A stretch of DNA of 37,171 nucleotides from Pirellulales bacterium (GTDB taxonomy: Bacteria > Planctomycetota > Planctomycetia > Pirellulales > Thermoguttaceae): assembly GCA_020846145.1 (NCBI GenBank), contig JADLEL010000151.1, positions 1 to 37,171 of the forward strand, written 5' to 3'. The translations under genes were made by a program, and so were the position numbers. Below are positions 1 to 8,214 of this stretch, piece by piece. Within the stretch, counting starts at the first letter, position 1; each line of letters opens with the position of its first letter. The notes beneath the pieces were generated by a model. The model made no database searches. It was given only the letters and a program-made list of their open reading frames with translations, and was not told the DNA's origin.

Positions 1-22
1 AAGGGCGTTTTTCCTCGAATAG

Positions 23-355
23 ATGATCCTCGCTCATCTTATCGCAACTCATGGTGATTTCACGACTTGCGTTTATCGGGCGAAAAACTTTGAGGATCAT
101 TCCTCAATCCTGAAAACTAATGGCATATATGATGGCAGTTTCAAGGCCAAGGGCATGAATAGGACTATTCGCGCAGTCAACGAGGGTAATTACTTCACGG
201 AATCATCGGGTCTTGTAGCCGTACATCCTGTGGCTGATGCCCTCGCTGATGAAGTGCCATACTTTGCATGGTTGCTTCGATTTGAGGCATTTCAACGATA
301 TGGCTTCGATCCCGACGGTGTTTTTTCACGAAAAGTAAACGTACAAACCACATGA
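23..355 (+). CDS. Hypothetical protein of 110 aa, possibly a remnant
   Basis: An open frame starts at an ATG directly after an in-frame TAG (20-22) and ends in TGA at 353-355. I do not recognise the family. The product looks soluble, with no signal peptide or membrane segment, and has a mixed acidic/aromatic C-terminal half (motif PYFAWLLRFEAFQRYGFDP). Base composition is less GC-rich than in the following large genes, which suggests either an accessory gene or the 3' part of a gene disrupted upstream of the window. No clear ribosome-binding site precedes the ATG. It may equally be an in-frame tail of a broken gene whose start lies to the left. Confidence 0.35.
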   Translation: MILAHLIATHGDFTTCVYRAKNFEDHSSILKTNGIYDGSFKAKGMNRTIRAVNEGNYFTESSGLVAVHPVADALADEVPYFAWLLRFEAFQRYGFDPDGVFSRKVNVQTT

Positions 356-470
356 TCCAGCAGAAGGGGAATTTCTGGTAATTGGTTCAATTATCCGCGA
401 CCCAAAGTGCGGCGAGACTGGTGAATCGCCGATAGTTTAGCTTCGGCGCTTATGCAAACGGAATGGAATA

Positions 471-674
471 ATGCCAAAACGATACAAAATCGGGGAAATA
501 CTGGAAATCCTTCGTAAAGACGGCTGGGTTCCTTTGCGATCGAAAGGTAGCCATCGTCAATACGCGCATCCGCACAAGTCCGGCGTCGTAACGGTGAGCT
601 ATCATTCCCGAAGCGACGTCCTTCATCCCAAAATCGTTGCCAGCATTTTTCGCCAAGCGAGATTGAATCCTTGA
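471..674 (+). CDS. hicA: HicA-type mRNA interferase toxin
   Basis: This 67-aa protein has the HicA/YcfA double-stranded-RNA-binding-like fold signature: an N-terminal KIGEILEILRKDGW helix, then RSKGSHRQYAHP, where the His in GSH is the expected catalytic residue, followed by VVTVSYHSRSDVLHPKIV. The family cleaves mRNA when released from its HicB partner. It is followed 10 bp later by hicB, giving the usual toxin-first order. The start at 471 gives the usual family length. An antisense ORF over the same bases is a shadow. Identification is by motif only; catalytic activity is inferred. Confidence 0.85.
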   Translation: MPKRYKIGEILEILRKDGWVPLRSKGSHRQYAHPHKSGVVTVSYHSRSDVLHPKIVASIFRQARLNP

Positions 675-684
675 GGAGAACAAA

Positions 685-954
685 ATGAAAAGAGCCAATT
701 TAACGTTACCCGTAATTATTTTGAAAACTGCGACGGGTTACAATGCCTTTAGTCCCGAAATCGACGGTTGCGTCGCCTCCGCGAAATCGGTGGACACAGT
801 ATTAAAGCAATATAAAGAGGCGGTGCAATTTCATTTGGAAGGCGAGATGCTCGTGAAAAGCCGCCGCCGAAAAAGCCACACCGTGTTAAAAGACGTATTC
901 GACGATTACGGCACTGAAGCCGTGTACGCATCGATCGATGTCTTAACGGATTGA
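685..954 (+). CDS. hicB: HicB-type antitoxin
   Basis: An 89-aa protein with the partial RNase-H-like HicB fold: an initial beta-strand segment LTLPVIILKTATGYNAFSPEIDGCVASAKS, shown here as described family features, in which the Pro/Glu-Asp-Gly-Cys block corresponds to the P-(D/E)-x-x-G-C motif, then a helix (VDTVLKQYKEAVQFHLEG). A GAGGAG ribosome-binding site lies at 673-678, overlapping the hicA stop. It should bind and neutralise HicA and may autoregulate the pair, although no clear C-terminal ribbon-helix-helix or HTH domain is visible. Its stop codon touches a possible TTG start of the next frame. Confidence 0.82.
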   Translation: MKRANLTLPVIILKTATGYNAFSPEIDGCVASAKSVDTVLKQYKEAVQFHLEGEMLVKSRRRKSHTVLKDVFDDYGTEAVYASIDVLTD

Positions 955-977
955 AATACAACCGTCGATACTTCCCC

Positions 978-3900
978 ATGTCCCATCCGCTCGAACAACG
1001 CCTGATCTTGCTCCGCGGCCGCGCGCGGCGGTTGATGGCGGTTTCGGGATTTTGCGCGCTTTTGGCGGGCGTTTTGGGCAGCGGGATGGCGCTGGGATGG
1101 CTCGATTATTTCGTGCATTTCGAAGACCGCGGGCTGCGTATCATGGCTTCGCTCGCCTTGGCGGGCGTCGTCGGCTGGTCGGCGTATCGCTTCATTTATC
1201 TGCCGCGCCGCAAACGGCTCGACGATCTGGCACTGTCGCTTCAGGTCGAACGGCGGTTTCCGAATTTGGAAGATCGGCTGGCCAGCGCCGTGGAATTTCT
1301 CGGCCAGGACGAGGACGATCCGACGGCAGGTTCGCCCGCGTTGCGCCGCGCGGTCATCGCCCAGACCGTCGCCGAAACGGAGAATCTCGATTTTTTCAGC
1401 GTGCTCGATGCGCGACCGGCGGCGCGGGGGGCATGGATGGCGGCGGCCGCTTGCCTTTTGGCCGCGATATTCGTGCTGCTCGATCCGGTCATTGCCGGCA
1501 CGGCCATTATGCGGTTGCTGAATCCGTTGGGCAGCACGGCGTGGCCGCGGAAGAACCATTTGACGATCCGCGATCCCGTGGAAAAAGTCGCGCGGGGCGG
1601 CGCGTTCGAGGTCCAAGTGTGCGATGCCGACGGCGCAACGCTGCCCCACGAACTTCGCGTCATTTACCGGTTCGCGGCGCCCGACGGCGCAACGACGGAA
1701 GAAAACGCCGTGTTTCGGGCGTCCGGCGTGACGGCGGCTCTGCGCCGCGAAAACGTCTTGCGGCCGTTCGCCTATCGCGTGGAGGGGGGCGACGATCATT
1801 CGATGGCGTGGAGGAACGTCGAAGTCGTCGAGCCGCCGGCGGTCGAATCGCTCGCCGCGAAGCTCTTTCCGCCGCCTTACACCGGCTGGCCGGCGGAAAA
1901 ATCGGACGGCAATCTCCGCGCGCTGGTCGGCACGCGAATCGAGTTTCAGGCAAAAGCGACCAAGCCGCTGAAGTCGGCAAAACTCTTGCTGGAAGGCGGC
2001 GGCGAGTTTTCGGGCCGCTTGAGCGAGGACGGAATGCGGATGACCTTCGCCGATCCGACGCTTGCCGTAACGGCCTCGGGCGGATATCGCCTCGAACTCG
2101 TCGATCGCGAGGGATTAAGCGGCGGCGGCGGCGCTTTTGGAGAAATTCGCGCCGTGCCGGATGCTCCGCCCGGCGCGATCGTCGAGCAGCCTTCGGGGAA
2201 TATCTACGTTACACCGGCGGCGGCCGTGCCGCTCATAATTACGGCGAAGGACGATCTGGCGGTGCGGGAAATATCACTGAAATATCGGGCCGTGAATGCA
2301 ACGCCGAATGCGGATCGATCGCCGCCGGCGGAAACGGCGATTTCGCTCTATTCCGGCCCGGAAAAGATGCCGCCGCAACCGGCCGGAGGACTGGCGAATG
2401 TATCGAGCGGATCGCGGCAGACGGTCGAATACCGCTGGGAATTGGAGCCGATGAAACTCTCGCCCGGAATGCAAATCGAGTTGGTTGCCGAGGCTTCCGA
2501 CTATCTGCCGCAGACCGCGCGCGGCGACACGCGGCGGCTGTTCGTGGTGACGCAGCGGGAACTGCAAGATCGGCTGACCGCCCGGCAAAATCTGCTGGCT
2601 GCCGAATTATTACGCGCGCTTGCCATGCAGCAGTCGGGCCGGGAGCAGATCGAGGGATTGCGCATCCGCTTACAGGAGCTAAAGCAATTCGAGCAGCCCG
2701 ACTTGGACCGCCTCCGCGCGGCCGAAATCAACCAGCGGCAGGTCAACAACCTGCTGACCAGCGCCGGCGAAGGCTTGCCGATGCACGCGTTGGCCATCCT
2801 CTCCGATCTCGAAAACAACCGGCTCGACACGCCCGAGTTGGTCGAGCGCATGCAGGATATTCTCGCCGAGTTGGATCGCGTCGGGAGAGAACATCTCCTG
2901 GAAATCGGCAAGAAATTGACCTCCGCGCTCAAAACCGCCGAGGTCTCCCTGAATGAAAAATCCACTGCGGCTGATCATCTTAAGGAAGCGTCCGAATCGT
3001 TGGATTCGACCGCCATCCAGCAAGAGCAGGTCGTCGCCGCGCTGGAAAGACTGCTGGCCCAATTGAAACAGTCCGAAGGATATCGACGATTCCACCGCGA
3101 GTTGAGCCTGCTCCTGCGCGATCAAGAGGAAACCGAGCGGCGCACGGGCGAGGTCGGCAAACGGACGCTGACCAAGCCGCTCGTCGAATTGCCTCCGCAA
3201 GACGTGGCCGATTTGCGGATTCTCGCCGCGCGGCAGGGCGAGCACGCGAGGACGCTCGATCGGATTTTACAAGCGATGCGGCAAGCCGCCGAAGAGTTGC
3301 GGCGCGACGATCCCGTGGCGGCCGATACGCTCTCCGATGCGCTCGAGGAAGCGAGTCGGATGGCGATTGGCGGCTCGATGCGAGCGGGTGGCGAATATTT
3401 GCGGCAAAATCAGCTCGGCCAAGCGGCGGCTTCGCAAAAAGAGATTATCCGGCAGCTTCAGGAAGTGCTCGATATTTTGGCGAATCGGCGGAATCGGGAG
3501 TTGGATCGGCTGGTGAAGAAACTCCGCGAGGCGGCGGCCGATATTGATGCAATCGCCAAGGAGCAGGCGGAACTTCATCGGGCGATGGAAAAGAACGCGC
3601 AAAATCCGCCCGACGCAGGGGCGAAACAAGCGTGGCGGCGGCTGGCCGAAGAACAAGCCCGATTGCGGCAGGAAACCGAAAAACTCACCCGGCGTTTGGA
3701 ACGCCTGACGGCCCAACAGGCGGCGGCCGCGGCGACGCGAGCGGCGGGCGAAATGGGCGCGGCCGGTGAAGCGGCGGCCGCCGGCAACGGAGCCGGGGCT
3801 TGCCAAGGGGCCGCCGCGGCCGAAAAATCGCTTGCCGAGGCCGCCCGCCAACTCGACGAGCGAAAGCGCCAGGCCGAATTGGATTTGGCCGTCGAGCAAC

Positions 3901-4592
3901 TCGCACGGCTGGAAGACTCCGTCAAGCATCTGCACGCCCAGCAGCAGAAAGCCGGCGAAGAGACCGAACGGTTGGATAAGCTTCGTCAACAAGCGGGCGA
4001 TTGGTCGCGTTCGCAGTTGGCGAGTTTGCGGGACATCGCCCGGATGCAGCGCGGGCTGCGAGAAGATGCAAAGAAACTGGCCGAGCAACTCGCGGCGGCG
4101 GGCGCTTTCAACTTGACCTTAAACGGCGCGGCCGCCGACATGGGCCGCGCCGCCGATCTGCTCGACGAGCGCGCGACCGGCCGCGAAACGCGCGCGGCCC
4201 AGCAAAACGCCCTGCGGCGGTTGGATTTGCTCCTGGAAGCCTTGAAACCCGAGCCTCCGCCGGCGAAAAAAGACGAGGAAAACGCCGGCGGGGCGGGCGG
4301 ACAGGGCAAGCAGGGCGTCAAACCGCCCGGCGATGGAATCAAAAAACTGGCGGAACTGAAATTGCTGAAACTTTTACAGCAGGAAATCCAGTTTCGCACC
4401 GTCGAGTTGCAGCAGGCGGTCGGGGCAGGGGGGGCAAACGAGGACCAGCGGCGTCAATTTTCCCAGCTTGCCGAAGAACAAGGCCGCTTGGCCGAGTTGA
4501 TGCTGAAGATGCTCCAGCCCGTCGAAACTGCGCCCGAGGAAAATCCCGAAAACGTGCCCGTAAAACGGGAGGATGGCCAGAATGAAAAATAA
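978..4592 (+). CDS. DUF4175-like giant membrane-anchored coiled-coil protein
   Basis: I choose the ATG at 978 (MSHPLEQRLILLRG), giving about 1204 aa; an in-frame TTG at 951 would add nine residues and overlap hicB. The N-terminus matches the DUF4175 pattern: a basic helix, two hydrophobic segments (roughly residues 22-45 and 50-72), then RRFPNLEDRLASAVEFL. A third hydrophobic segment lies near residues 155-175. The middle holds beta-rich, possibly Ig-like, stretches up to about residue 520. The rest is mostly charged heptad-rich coiled coil with an Ala/Gly-rich insert near residue 920. The C-terminus is acidic. Members commonly neighbour the secreted protein and prenyltransferase-repeat protein found next. 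Function is unknown; an envelope scaffolding role is only a guess. Confidence 0.72.
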   Translation: MSHPLEQRLILLRGRARRLMAVSGFCALLAGVLGSGMALGWLDYFVHFEDRGLRIMASLALAGVVGWSAYRFIYLPRRKRLDDLALSLQVERRFPNLEDRLASAVEFLGQDEDDPTAGSPALRRAVIAQTVAETENLDFFSVLDARPAARGAWMAAAACLLAAIFVLLDPVIAGTAIMRLLNPLGSTAWPRKNHLTIRDPVEKVARGGAFEVQVCDADGATLPHELRVIYRFAAPDGATTEENAVFRASGVTAALRRENVLRPFAYRVEGGDDHSMAWRNVEVVEPPAVESLAAKLFPPPYTGWPAEKSDGNLRALVGTRIEFQAKATKPLKSAKLLLEGGGEFSGRLSEDGMRMTFADPTLAVTASGGYRLELVDREGLSGGGGAFGEIRAVPDAPPGAIVEQPSGNIYVTPAAAVPLIITAKDDLAVREISLKYRAVNATPNADRSPPAETAISLYSGPEKMPPQPAGGLANVSSGSRQTVEYRWELEPMKLSPGMQIELVAEASDYLPQTARGDTRRLFVVTQRELQDRLTARQNLLAAELLRALAMQQSGREQIEGLRIRLQELKQFEQPDLDRLRAAEINQRQVNNLLTSAGEGLPMHALAILSDLENNRLDTPELVERMQDILAELDRVGREHLLEIGKKLTSALKTAEVSLNEKSTAADHLKEASESLDSTAIQQEQVVAALERLLAQLKQSEGYRRFHRELSLLLRDQEETERRTGEVGKRTLTKPLVELPPQDVADLRILAARQGEHARTLDRILQAMRQAAEELRRDDPVAADTLSDALEEASRMAIGGSMRAGGEYLRQNQLGQAAASQKEIIRQLQEVLDILANRRNRELDRLVKKLREAAADIDAIAKEQAELHRAMEKNAQNPPDAGAKQAWRRLAEEQARLRQETEKLTRRLERLTAQQAAAAATRAAGEMGAAGEAAAAGNGAGACQGAAAAEKSLAEAARQLDERKRQAELDLAVEQLARLEDSVKHLHAQQQKAGEETERLDKLRQQAGDWSRSQLASLRDIARMQRGLREDAKKLAEQLAAAGAFNLTLNGAAADMGRAADLLDERATGRETRAAQQNALRRLDLLLEALKPEPPPAKKDEENAGGAGGQGKQGVKPPGDGIKKLAELKLLKLLQQEIQFRTVELQQAVGAGGANEDQRRQFSQLAEEQGRLAELMLKMLQPVETAPEENPENVPVKREDGQNEK

Positions 4593-5397
4593 TAAAGGTC
4601 TTGGGTCTTGGGTCTTGGGTCTTAGGAAAGCCGTTAAGTGGGGCTACGGCTCCTCGTTCAATTTGCAATTTGCAATTTGCAATTACCAATTTGCAATTAT
4701 TTTCCTTTCGTTACTTCTCTTGACTCCCGCGTTATTCGCCCAATCGCCGCCTACTCCCAACGACGAATTGCTCAAGCAGTTGAACGAGAAATCGACCGAC
4801 GACGTGGATCGGGAGTTGTTCGGTGATAAAACGAAAGATCGGAAGGCCGACGACGGGGCAGGGCAGGGGGGCGAAAAATTGCAGGAGCAGTTGCGCCGAG
4901 AGTTGGGCGCGGCTGCCGCGAAGGAGGAGGATCATCCCGTGCTCGATATCGCCCGGCGGATGATGGACGTGCAATCGCGGATCGCCGACGCCGACGGCGG
5001 AGAGAACGTGCAAAACGAGCACAAGAAGATCCTCGATGAGCTAGATAAACTGATCGAGCAGGCGAAGAAGTCGTGCAAAGGATCGGGCAGTTGCTCGAAT
5101 CCCGGCCAGAGTTCGTCGCGCACGCCGGGAAATCCGGGGGCGAAGAAATCCGGCTCGAAACCGGGCAATAAGCCCGGCAACAAGCCGGCCCAACAGAGTT
5201 CGCGGCGTCCGCCGGACATGAGAACGGTGAAGCCTGATCCCGCGGAAATGCGGAACTTGATCAAGGACCTTTGGGGCGAATTGCCGCCGAACGTCCGCGA
5301 GCAGATGCTGCAAAATCCGACCGAACAGTTTGTGCCGCAGTACGAATCGATGATCGAGGAGTATTTTCGAAAACTCGCGGAAGGAAAGGCGGAATAG
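4582..5397 (+). CDS. Secreted hypothetical protein, partner of the DUF4175-like gene
   Basis: The gene overlaps the end of the DUF4175-like gene by 11 bp in another frame. GGGAGG at 4567-4572 places the start at the ATG of 4582 (MKNNKG); the ATG at 4573 is too close to it. About 271 aa. The N-terminus is a Sec-type signal peptide ending near LLTPALFAQS. Its first 40 residues are encoded by repeat DNA (a GGTCTT tandem and a 42-bp TTGCAAT repeat). The mature part is hydrophilic, with a Lys/Asn/Pro/Gly/Ser-rich linker (GSKPGNKPGNKPAQQ) and a conserved-looking tail with LWGELPPNVREQML and a helix ending SMIEEYFRKLAE. I have seen this tail only as an unnamed planctomycete-type motif. Function unknown; coupled translation with the upstream gene suggests a shared complex. 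Confidence 0.7.
   Translation: MKNNKGLGSWVLGLRKAVKWGYGSSFNLQFAICNYQFAIIFLSLLLLTPALFAQSPPTPNDELLKQLNEKSTDDVDRELFGDKTKDRKADDGAGQGGEKLQEQLRRELGAAAAKEEDHPVLDIARRMMDVQSRIADADGGENVQNEHKKILDELDKLIEQAKKSCKGSGSCSNPGQSSSRTPGNPGAKKSGSKPGNKPGNKPAQQSSRRPPDMRTVKPDPAEMRNLIKDLWGELPPNVREQMLQNPTEQFVPQYESMIEEYFRKLAEGKAE
4597..4624 (+). repeat. GGTCTTG heptamer tandem repeat inside a coding start
   Basis: Four near-perfect copies of a GGTCTTG/GGTCTTA heptamer lie within the first codons of the secreted protein at 4582, where they encode GLGSWVLGLR. A related phrase (CCTTGGGTCTTGGATTTTGGG) occurs near 10346, in non-coding DNA. Confidence 0.8.
4659..4700 (+). repeat. 42-bp TTGCAAT repeat, copy 1 (within signal peptide)
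   Basis: The sequence repeats CAATTTG three times, then ATTACCAATTTGCAATTAT. It is the same as the copy at 6827-6868. Both lie in the same reading frame and encode NLQFAICNYQFAII in the N-region of a signal peptide. Its AT-richness contrasts with the surrounding GC-rich coding DNA. Confidence 0.9.
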
Positions 5398-5410
5398 TAT
5401 CGGTAAATAT

Positions 5411-5557
<147 letters not shown>

Positions 5558-5588
5558 AATATCCCTTCATTCTTTATCTCAATATAAA

Positions 5589-6623
5589 ATGTTCCTAAAA
5601 TCCTTCTTCCCATACCTCGTTTTTTCGGCGATGCTGGCTCCCGCCTTCGCCGCCGAGGAGGCCGGCCGGGAAAAATCAGCGGCGAAATGGATTACGCCGG
5701 CGGCCGACAAGGCCATCGAAGGCGGGCTGAAATGGCTCGCCGACGCCCAGCACGACGACGGCTCGTTCGGCACGGGGCCTGCCCGCGGCAACGCGGCGGT
5801 CTGCGGGCTGGCGGGGCTGGCATTCATGTCGGGGGGAAGCACGCCGGGGCGGGGGCCGTACGGCGCACAGGTCAATCGCTGCGTCGATTATCTCCTCGCT
5901 TCGACCCAGCCCAGCGGATTCGTGAACGGATCCGACAGCGCCACGCACGGCCCGATGTACGGCCACGGCTTCGCCACGATGTTTTTGGCCGAATGCTACG
6001 GCATGTCGCCGCGGCCGGAACTGCGCGACAAGCTCGACAAGGCCGTCAAGCTGATCGTCAACTGCCAGAACAAGGACGGCGGCTGGCGCTATTTCCCCAT
6101 CAAGCAGGACGCCGATATTTCGGTCTCCGTCTGCCAGATCATGGCGCTCCGGGCGGCGCGGAACGCGGGCATCGCCGTGCCCAAGGAGACCGTCGAGCGG
6201 TCGATCTCCTACGTCAAGCGGAGCCAGAACGCCGACGGCGGCTTCATGTACATGCTGCCCAGCGGCGAAAGCGGATTCCCGCGTTCGGCCGGCGGGGTGG
6301 TCGCCCTGTACAGCGCCGGCGTTTACGAAGGCAAGGAACTGGAAAAGGGATTGGATTATCTCGCGGGTTTTCTGCCCGGCGAAGGGGGCGAGCGGCGCGA
6401 ATCTTATTACTTTTACGGCCATTACTACGCCGTGCAGGCCATGTGGCAGGCCGGCGGAAAGCGCTTCGACAAGTGGTTTCCGGCGATTCGCGACGACCTC
6501 ATTTCGAAACAGCGCGGCGACGGCGCGTGGAATTCCTCCGAAAGCATCGACGAATACTCGACCGCCATGGCCTGCATCATTTTGCAGATACCGAACGATT
6601 ATCTGCCGATATTTCAACGGTGA
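5589..6623 (+). CDS. Secreted prenyltransferase/squalene-oxidase-repeat protein
   Basis: A 344-aa protein read from the ATG at 5589 (MFLKSFFPYLVF); the longer frame from 5520 would put a hydrophilic, repeat-encoded stretch before the signal peptide. The signal peptide ends near APAFAAEE. The mature part has several alpha/alpha-toroid repeats of the QW/prenyltransferase type: GLKWLADAQHDDGSFG, LIVNCQNKDGGWRYFP and YVKRSQNADGGFMYML, ending with QRGDGAWNSSESIDEYSTAMACIIL. The family includes terpene cyclases, but no cyclase DxDD-type acid motif is visible. In planctomycetes such proteins often accompany DUF4175 genes, as here, and their function is not established. I regard it as a periplasmic structural or binding protein rather than a hopanoid enzyme. 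Confidence 0.78.
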   Translation: MFLKSFFPYLVFSAMLAPAFAAEEAGREKSAAKWITPAADKAIEGGLKWLADAQHDDGSFGTGPARGNAAVCGLAGLAFMSGGSTPGRGPYGAQVNRCVDYLLASTQPSGFVNGSDSATHGPMYGHGFATMFLAECYGMSPRPELRDKLDKAVKLIVNCQNKDGGWRYFPIKQDADISVSVCQIMALRAARNAGIAVPKETVERSISYVKRSQNADGGFMYMLPSGESGFPRSAGGVVALYSAGVYEGKELEKGLDYLAGFLPGEGGERRESYYFYGHYYAVQAMWQAGGKRFDKWFPAIRDDLISKQRGDGAWNSSESIDEYSTAMACIILQIPNDYLPIFQR

Positions 6624-6627
6624 TGAG

Positions 6628-6699
6628 AAGGGGATAGGGGGTAGGGGATAGGGGATAGGGGATAGGGGATTGCAAAGCCGCGACCAGTGGTCGCGGTTT
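6628..6699. repeat. GGGGATA tandem plus 25-bp palindrome
   Basis: A tandem of GGGGATA/GGGGGTA units (6628-6670) follows the preceding gene. Next to it is the palindrome AAGCCGCGACCAGTGGTCGC continuing to GGTTT (6675-6699). The same palindrome with a centre variant lies at 13394-13418. The GGGGATA units recur at 11484-11632, 25276-25352 and 25391-25428. Confidence 0.85.
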
Positions 6700-6812
6700 A
6701 TGGCCGAATGACGCTTGTTCACGCTCCAGCGTCGTAGAATCGCTAAAGAAGTTGAATTCAATTTGCAGATCGCTGCGATCGAAGTATGACATATCGGGTG
6801 GATAAAATCATC

Positions 6813-8045
6813 ATGCCTTGGAAGCTCAATTTGCAATTTGCAATTTGCAATTACCAATTTGCAATTATCTTTGCGCTCGTTTTCTCGCCGGCGGCAGCTG
6901 CTCTTGCCGCGCCGCCGCTGGCCGTGCCGATCGAGGGAAAGCCGTATCCGGCGGAACTCGTTTCCATCGAGCAGGACGAGACGCTCGTTTTTGCTGTTGA
7001 CGGAAAAACGAATCGGCTGCCGCCGGCCGATTTGGTATTCTGGGGCGCGCCGGTCGAACCGCGGCGGGGGCCGCTCGTCGTGTCGGCCGACGGCGGGCTG
7101 CTGGCGGCCGACGTGCTTTCGGCCGATAAGGACCGATTGGAGGTCGATTCCGAGCTTTTCGGCCGCTTGAAGCTGCCGCTCGAAAAACTCGCCGGCGTCA
7201 TCTTCCGCCTGCCGGGCGCGGTGCGGCTGCGCGACCGGCTGCTCGACCGGCTCGCCGCGGCGGCGGGCGAGGGCGACCGGCTGTTGCTCGAAAACGGCGA
7301 CGAACTTACCGGCGCGCTCGACGGGATCGACGAAAAAACCGCGAACCTGCAAACCGAGGCCGGACCGGCGAATGTGGAACTCGCCCGGGTGGATGCCGCG
7401 ATCTTCAATCCGCAACTCAAAAGCAAACCGGATGCAAAATCGCCGCGCGTGTGGCTGGGCTTTAGCGATGGCAGCCGGATGCTGGCAAAGACTTTGTCGA
7501 TGGACGAGAAAAATCTTCATTTCACCGTGTTCGGCCAAACCGTAAAAACCGCGGCGAAAAACCTCGTTTTCATGCAGCTCCTTTCCGGCCGGGCGGCATA
7601 TCTTTCGGACTTCAAACCTCGCGAGTACCGCCACGTGCCGTACTTGAGCATTGCGTGGCCGTACCAAAACGACCGCAACGTCGAGGGCGGATTCTTGCGG
7701 GCCGCAGGGCGGCTGCACCTCAAGGGGATCGGAATGCATAGCGCGGCCCGGCTGAGCTACGATTTGCCCGGCGGGACAAGGCGATTTCAAGCCGAGGCGG
7801 CCATCGACGACGCCGCTGCCGGCGAGGGGAGCGTGCGGTTTCGGGTGTTCGTCGATGGGAAGGAGCGGTACACCAGCCCTACGGTTCGCGGCGGCGCGGC
7901 CCCCTTGCCGATCGACGTCGAAGTTTCCGGCGGCAAGCGGCTCGATCTGGTCGTCGATTTCGCCGACCGCGCCGACGTGCAAGACCGCGCCGATTGGCTC
8001 GACGCGCGGTTGATTATGGAGCGGGCAAAGCAGACGGAACGATAA
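6813..8045 (+). CDS. Secreted protein with C-terminal NPCBM domain
   Basis: About 410 aa from the ATG at 6813 (MPWKLN); an ATG at 6786 is in frame and cannot be excluded. The signal peptide runs through NLQFAICNYQFAII, encoded by the 42-bp repeat, and AALAAPP. The central part (about residues 40-260) has repeated short segments of the type 'LLLENGDELTGALDGID', i.e. an SH3-like beta repeat. The last 120 residues match the NPCBM/NEW2 carbohydrate-binding pattern: KGIGMHSAARLSYDLPGG, then FQAEAAIDDAA, GSVRFRVFVDGKERY and LDLVVDFADR. No catalytic domain is visible, so a cell-surface glycan-binding role is inferred. The gene ends 169 bp before a convergent gene, with an inverted repeat between them. 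Confidence 0.78.
   Translation: MPWKLNLQFAICNYQFAIIFALVFSPAAAALAAPPLAVPIEGKPYPAELVSIEQDETLVFAVDGKTNRLPPADLVFWGAPVEPRRGPLVVSADGGLLAADVLSADKDRLEVDSELFGRLKLPLEKLAGVIFRLPGAVRLRDRLLDRLAAAAGEGDRLLLENGDELTGALDGIDEKTANLQTEAGPANVELARVDAAIFNPQLKSKPDAKSPRVWLGFSDGSRMLAKTLSMDEKNLHFTVFGQTVKTAAKNLVFMQLLSGRAAYLSDFKPREYRHVPYLSIAWPYQNDRNVEGGFLRAAGRLHLKGIGMHSAARLSYDLPGGTRRFQAEAAIDDAAAGEGSVRFRVFVDGKERYTSPTVRGGAAPLPIDVEVSGGKRLDLVVDFADRADVQDRADWLDARLIMERAKQTER
6827..6868 (+). repeat. 42-bp TTGCAAT repeat, copy 2 (within signal peptide)
   Basis: This is an identical or near-identical copy of 4659-4700 in the same reading frame, encoding NLQFAICNYQFAII in the signal peptide of the NPCBM protein. Confidence 0.9.
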
Positions 8046-8112
8046 TAAAGAAGGATATTGATTCGTATAAAAAGCACATCGAGAAAACTTGATTATGAAA
8101 ATCCAACAGGGA

Positions 8113-8175
8113 AACACTGATTTCACTAATCGCCGCTAATTGTTTTATCAGTGTCGATTAGTGAAGATTAGTGTT
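8113..8175. terminator. Long inverted repeat between convergent genes
   Basis: AACACTGATTTCACTAATCG (8113-8132) pairs with CGATTAGTGAAGATTAGTGT (8155-8174) with a few mismatches, leaving a loop of about 22 nt. It lies between two convergent stop codons (8045 and 8215), so it may act as a bidirectional transcript end. There is no strong T-run. It could also be another dispersed repeat. Confidence 0.45.
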
Positions 8176-8214
8176 CCTCGAAATCATTCAACTCGGTGCG
8201 ACTCGGTTCGAATA

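Noticed and set aside
6628..6699. CRISPR array from the GGGGATA repeats here and at 11484, 25276 and 25391
   Set aside because: Units are 7 bp in tandem with no spacers of uniform length, and no cas gene is present.
5676..8126. 816-aa minus-strand open frame spanning two plus-strand genes
   Set aside because: It crosses two well-supported secreted-protein genes and their repeat-filled spacer; composition is that of an antisense frame.
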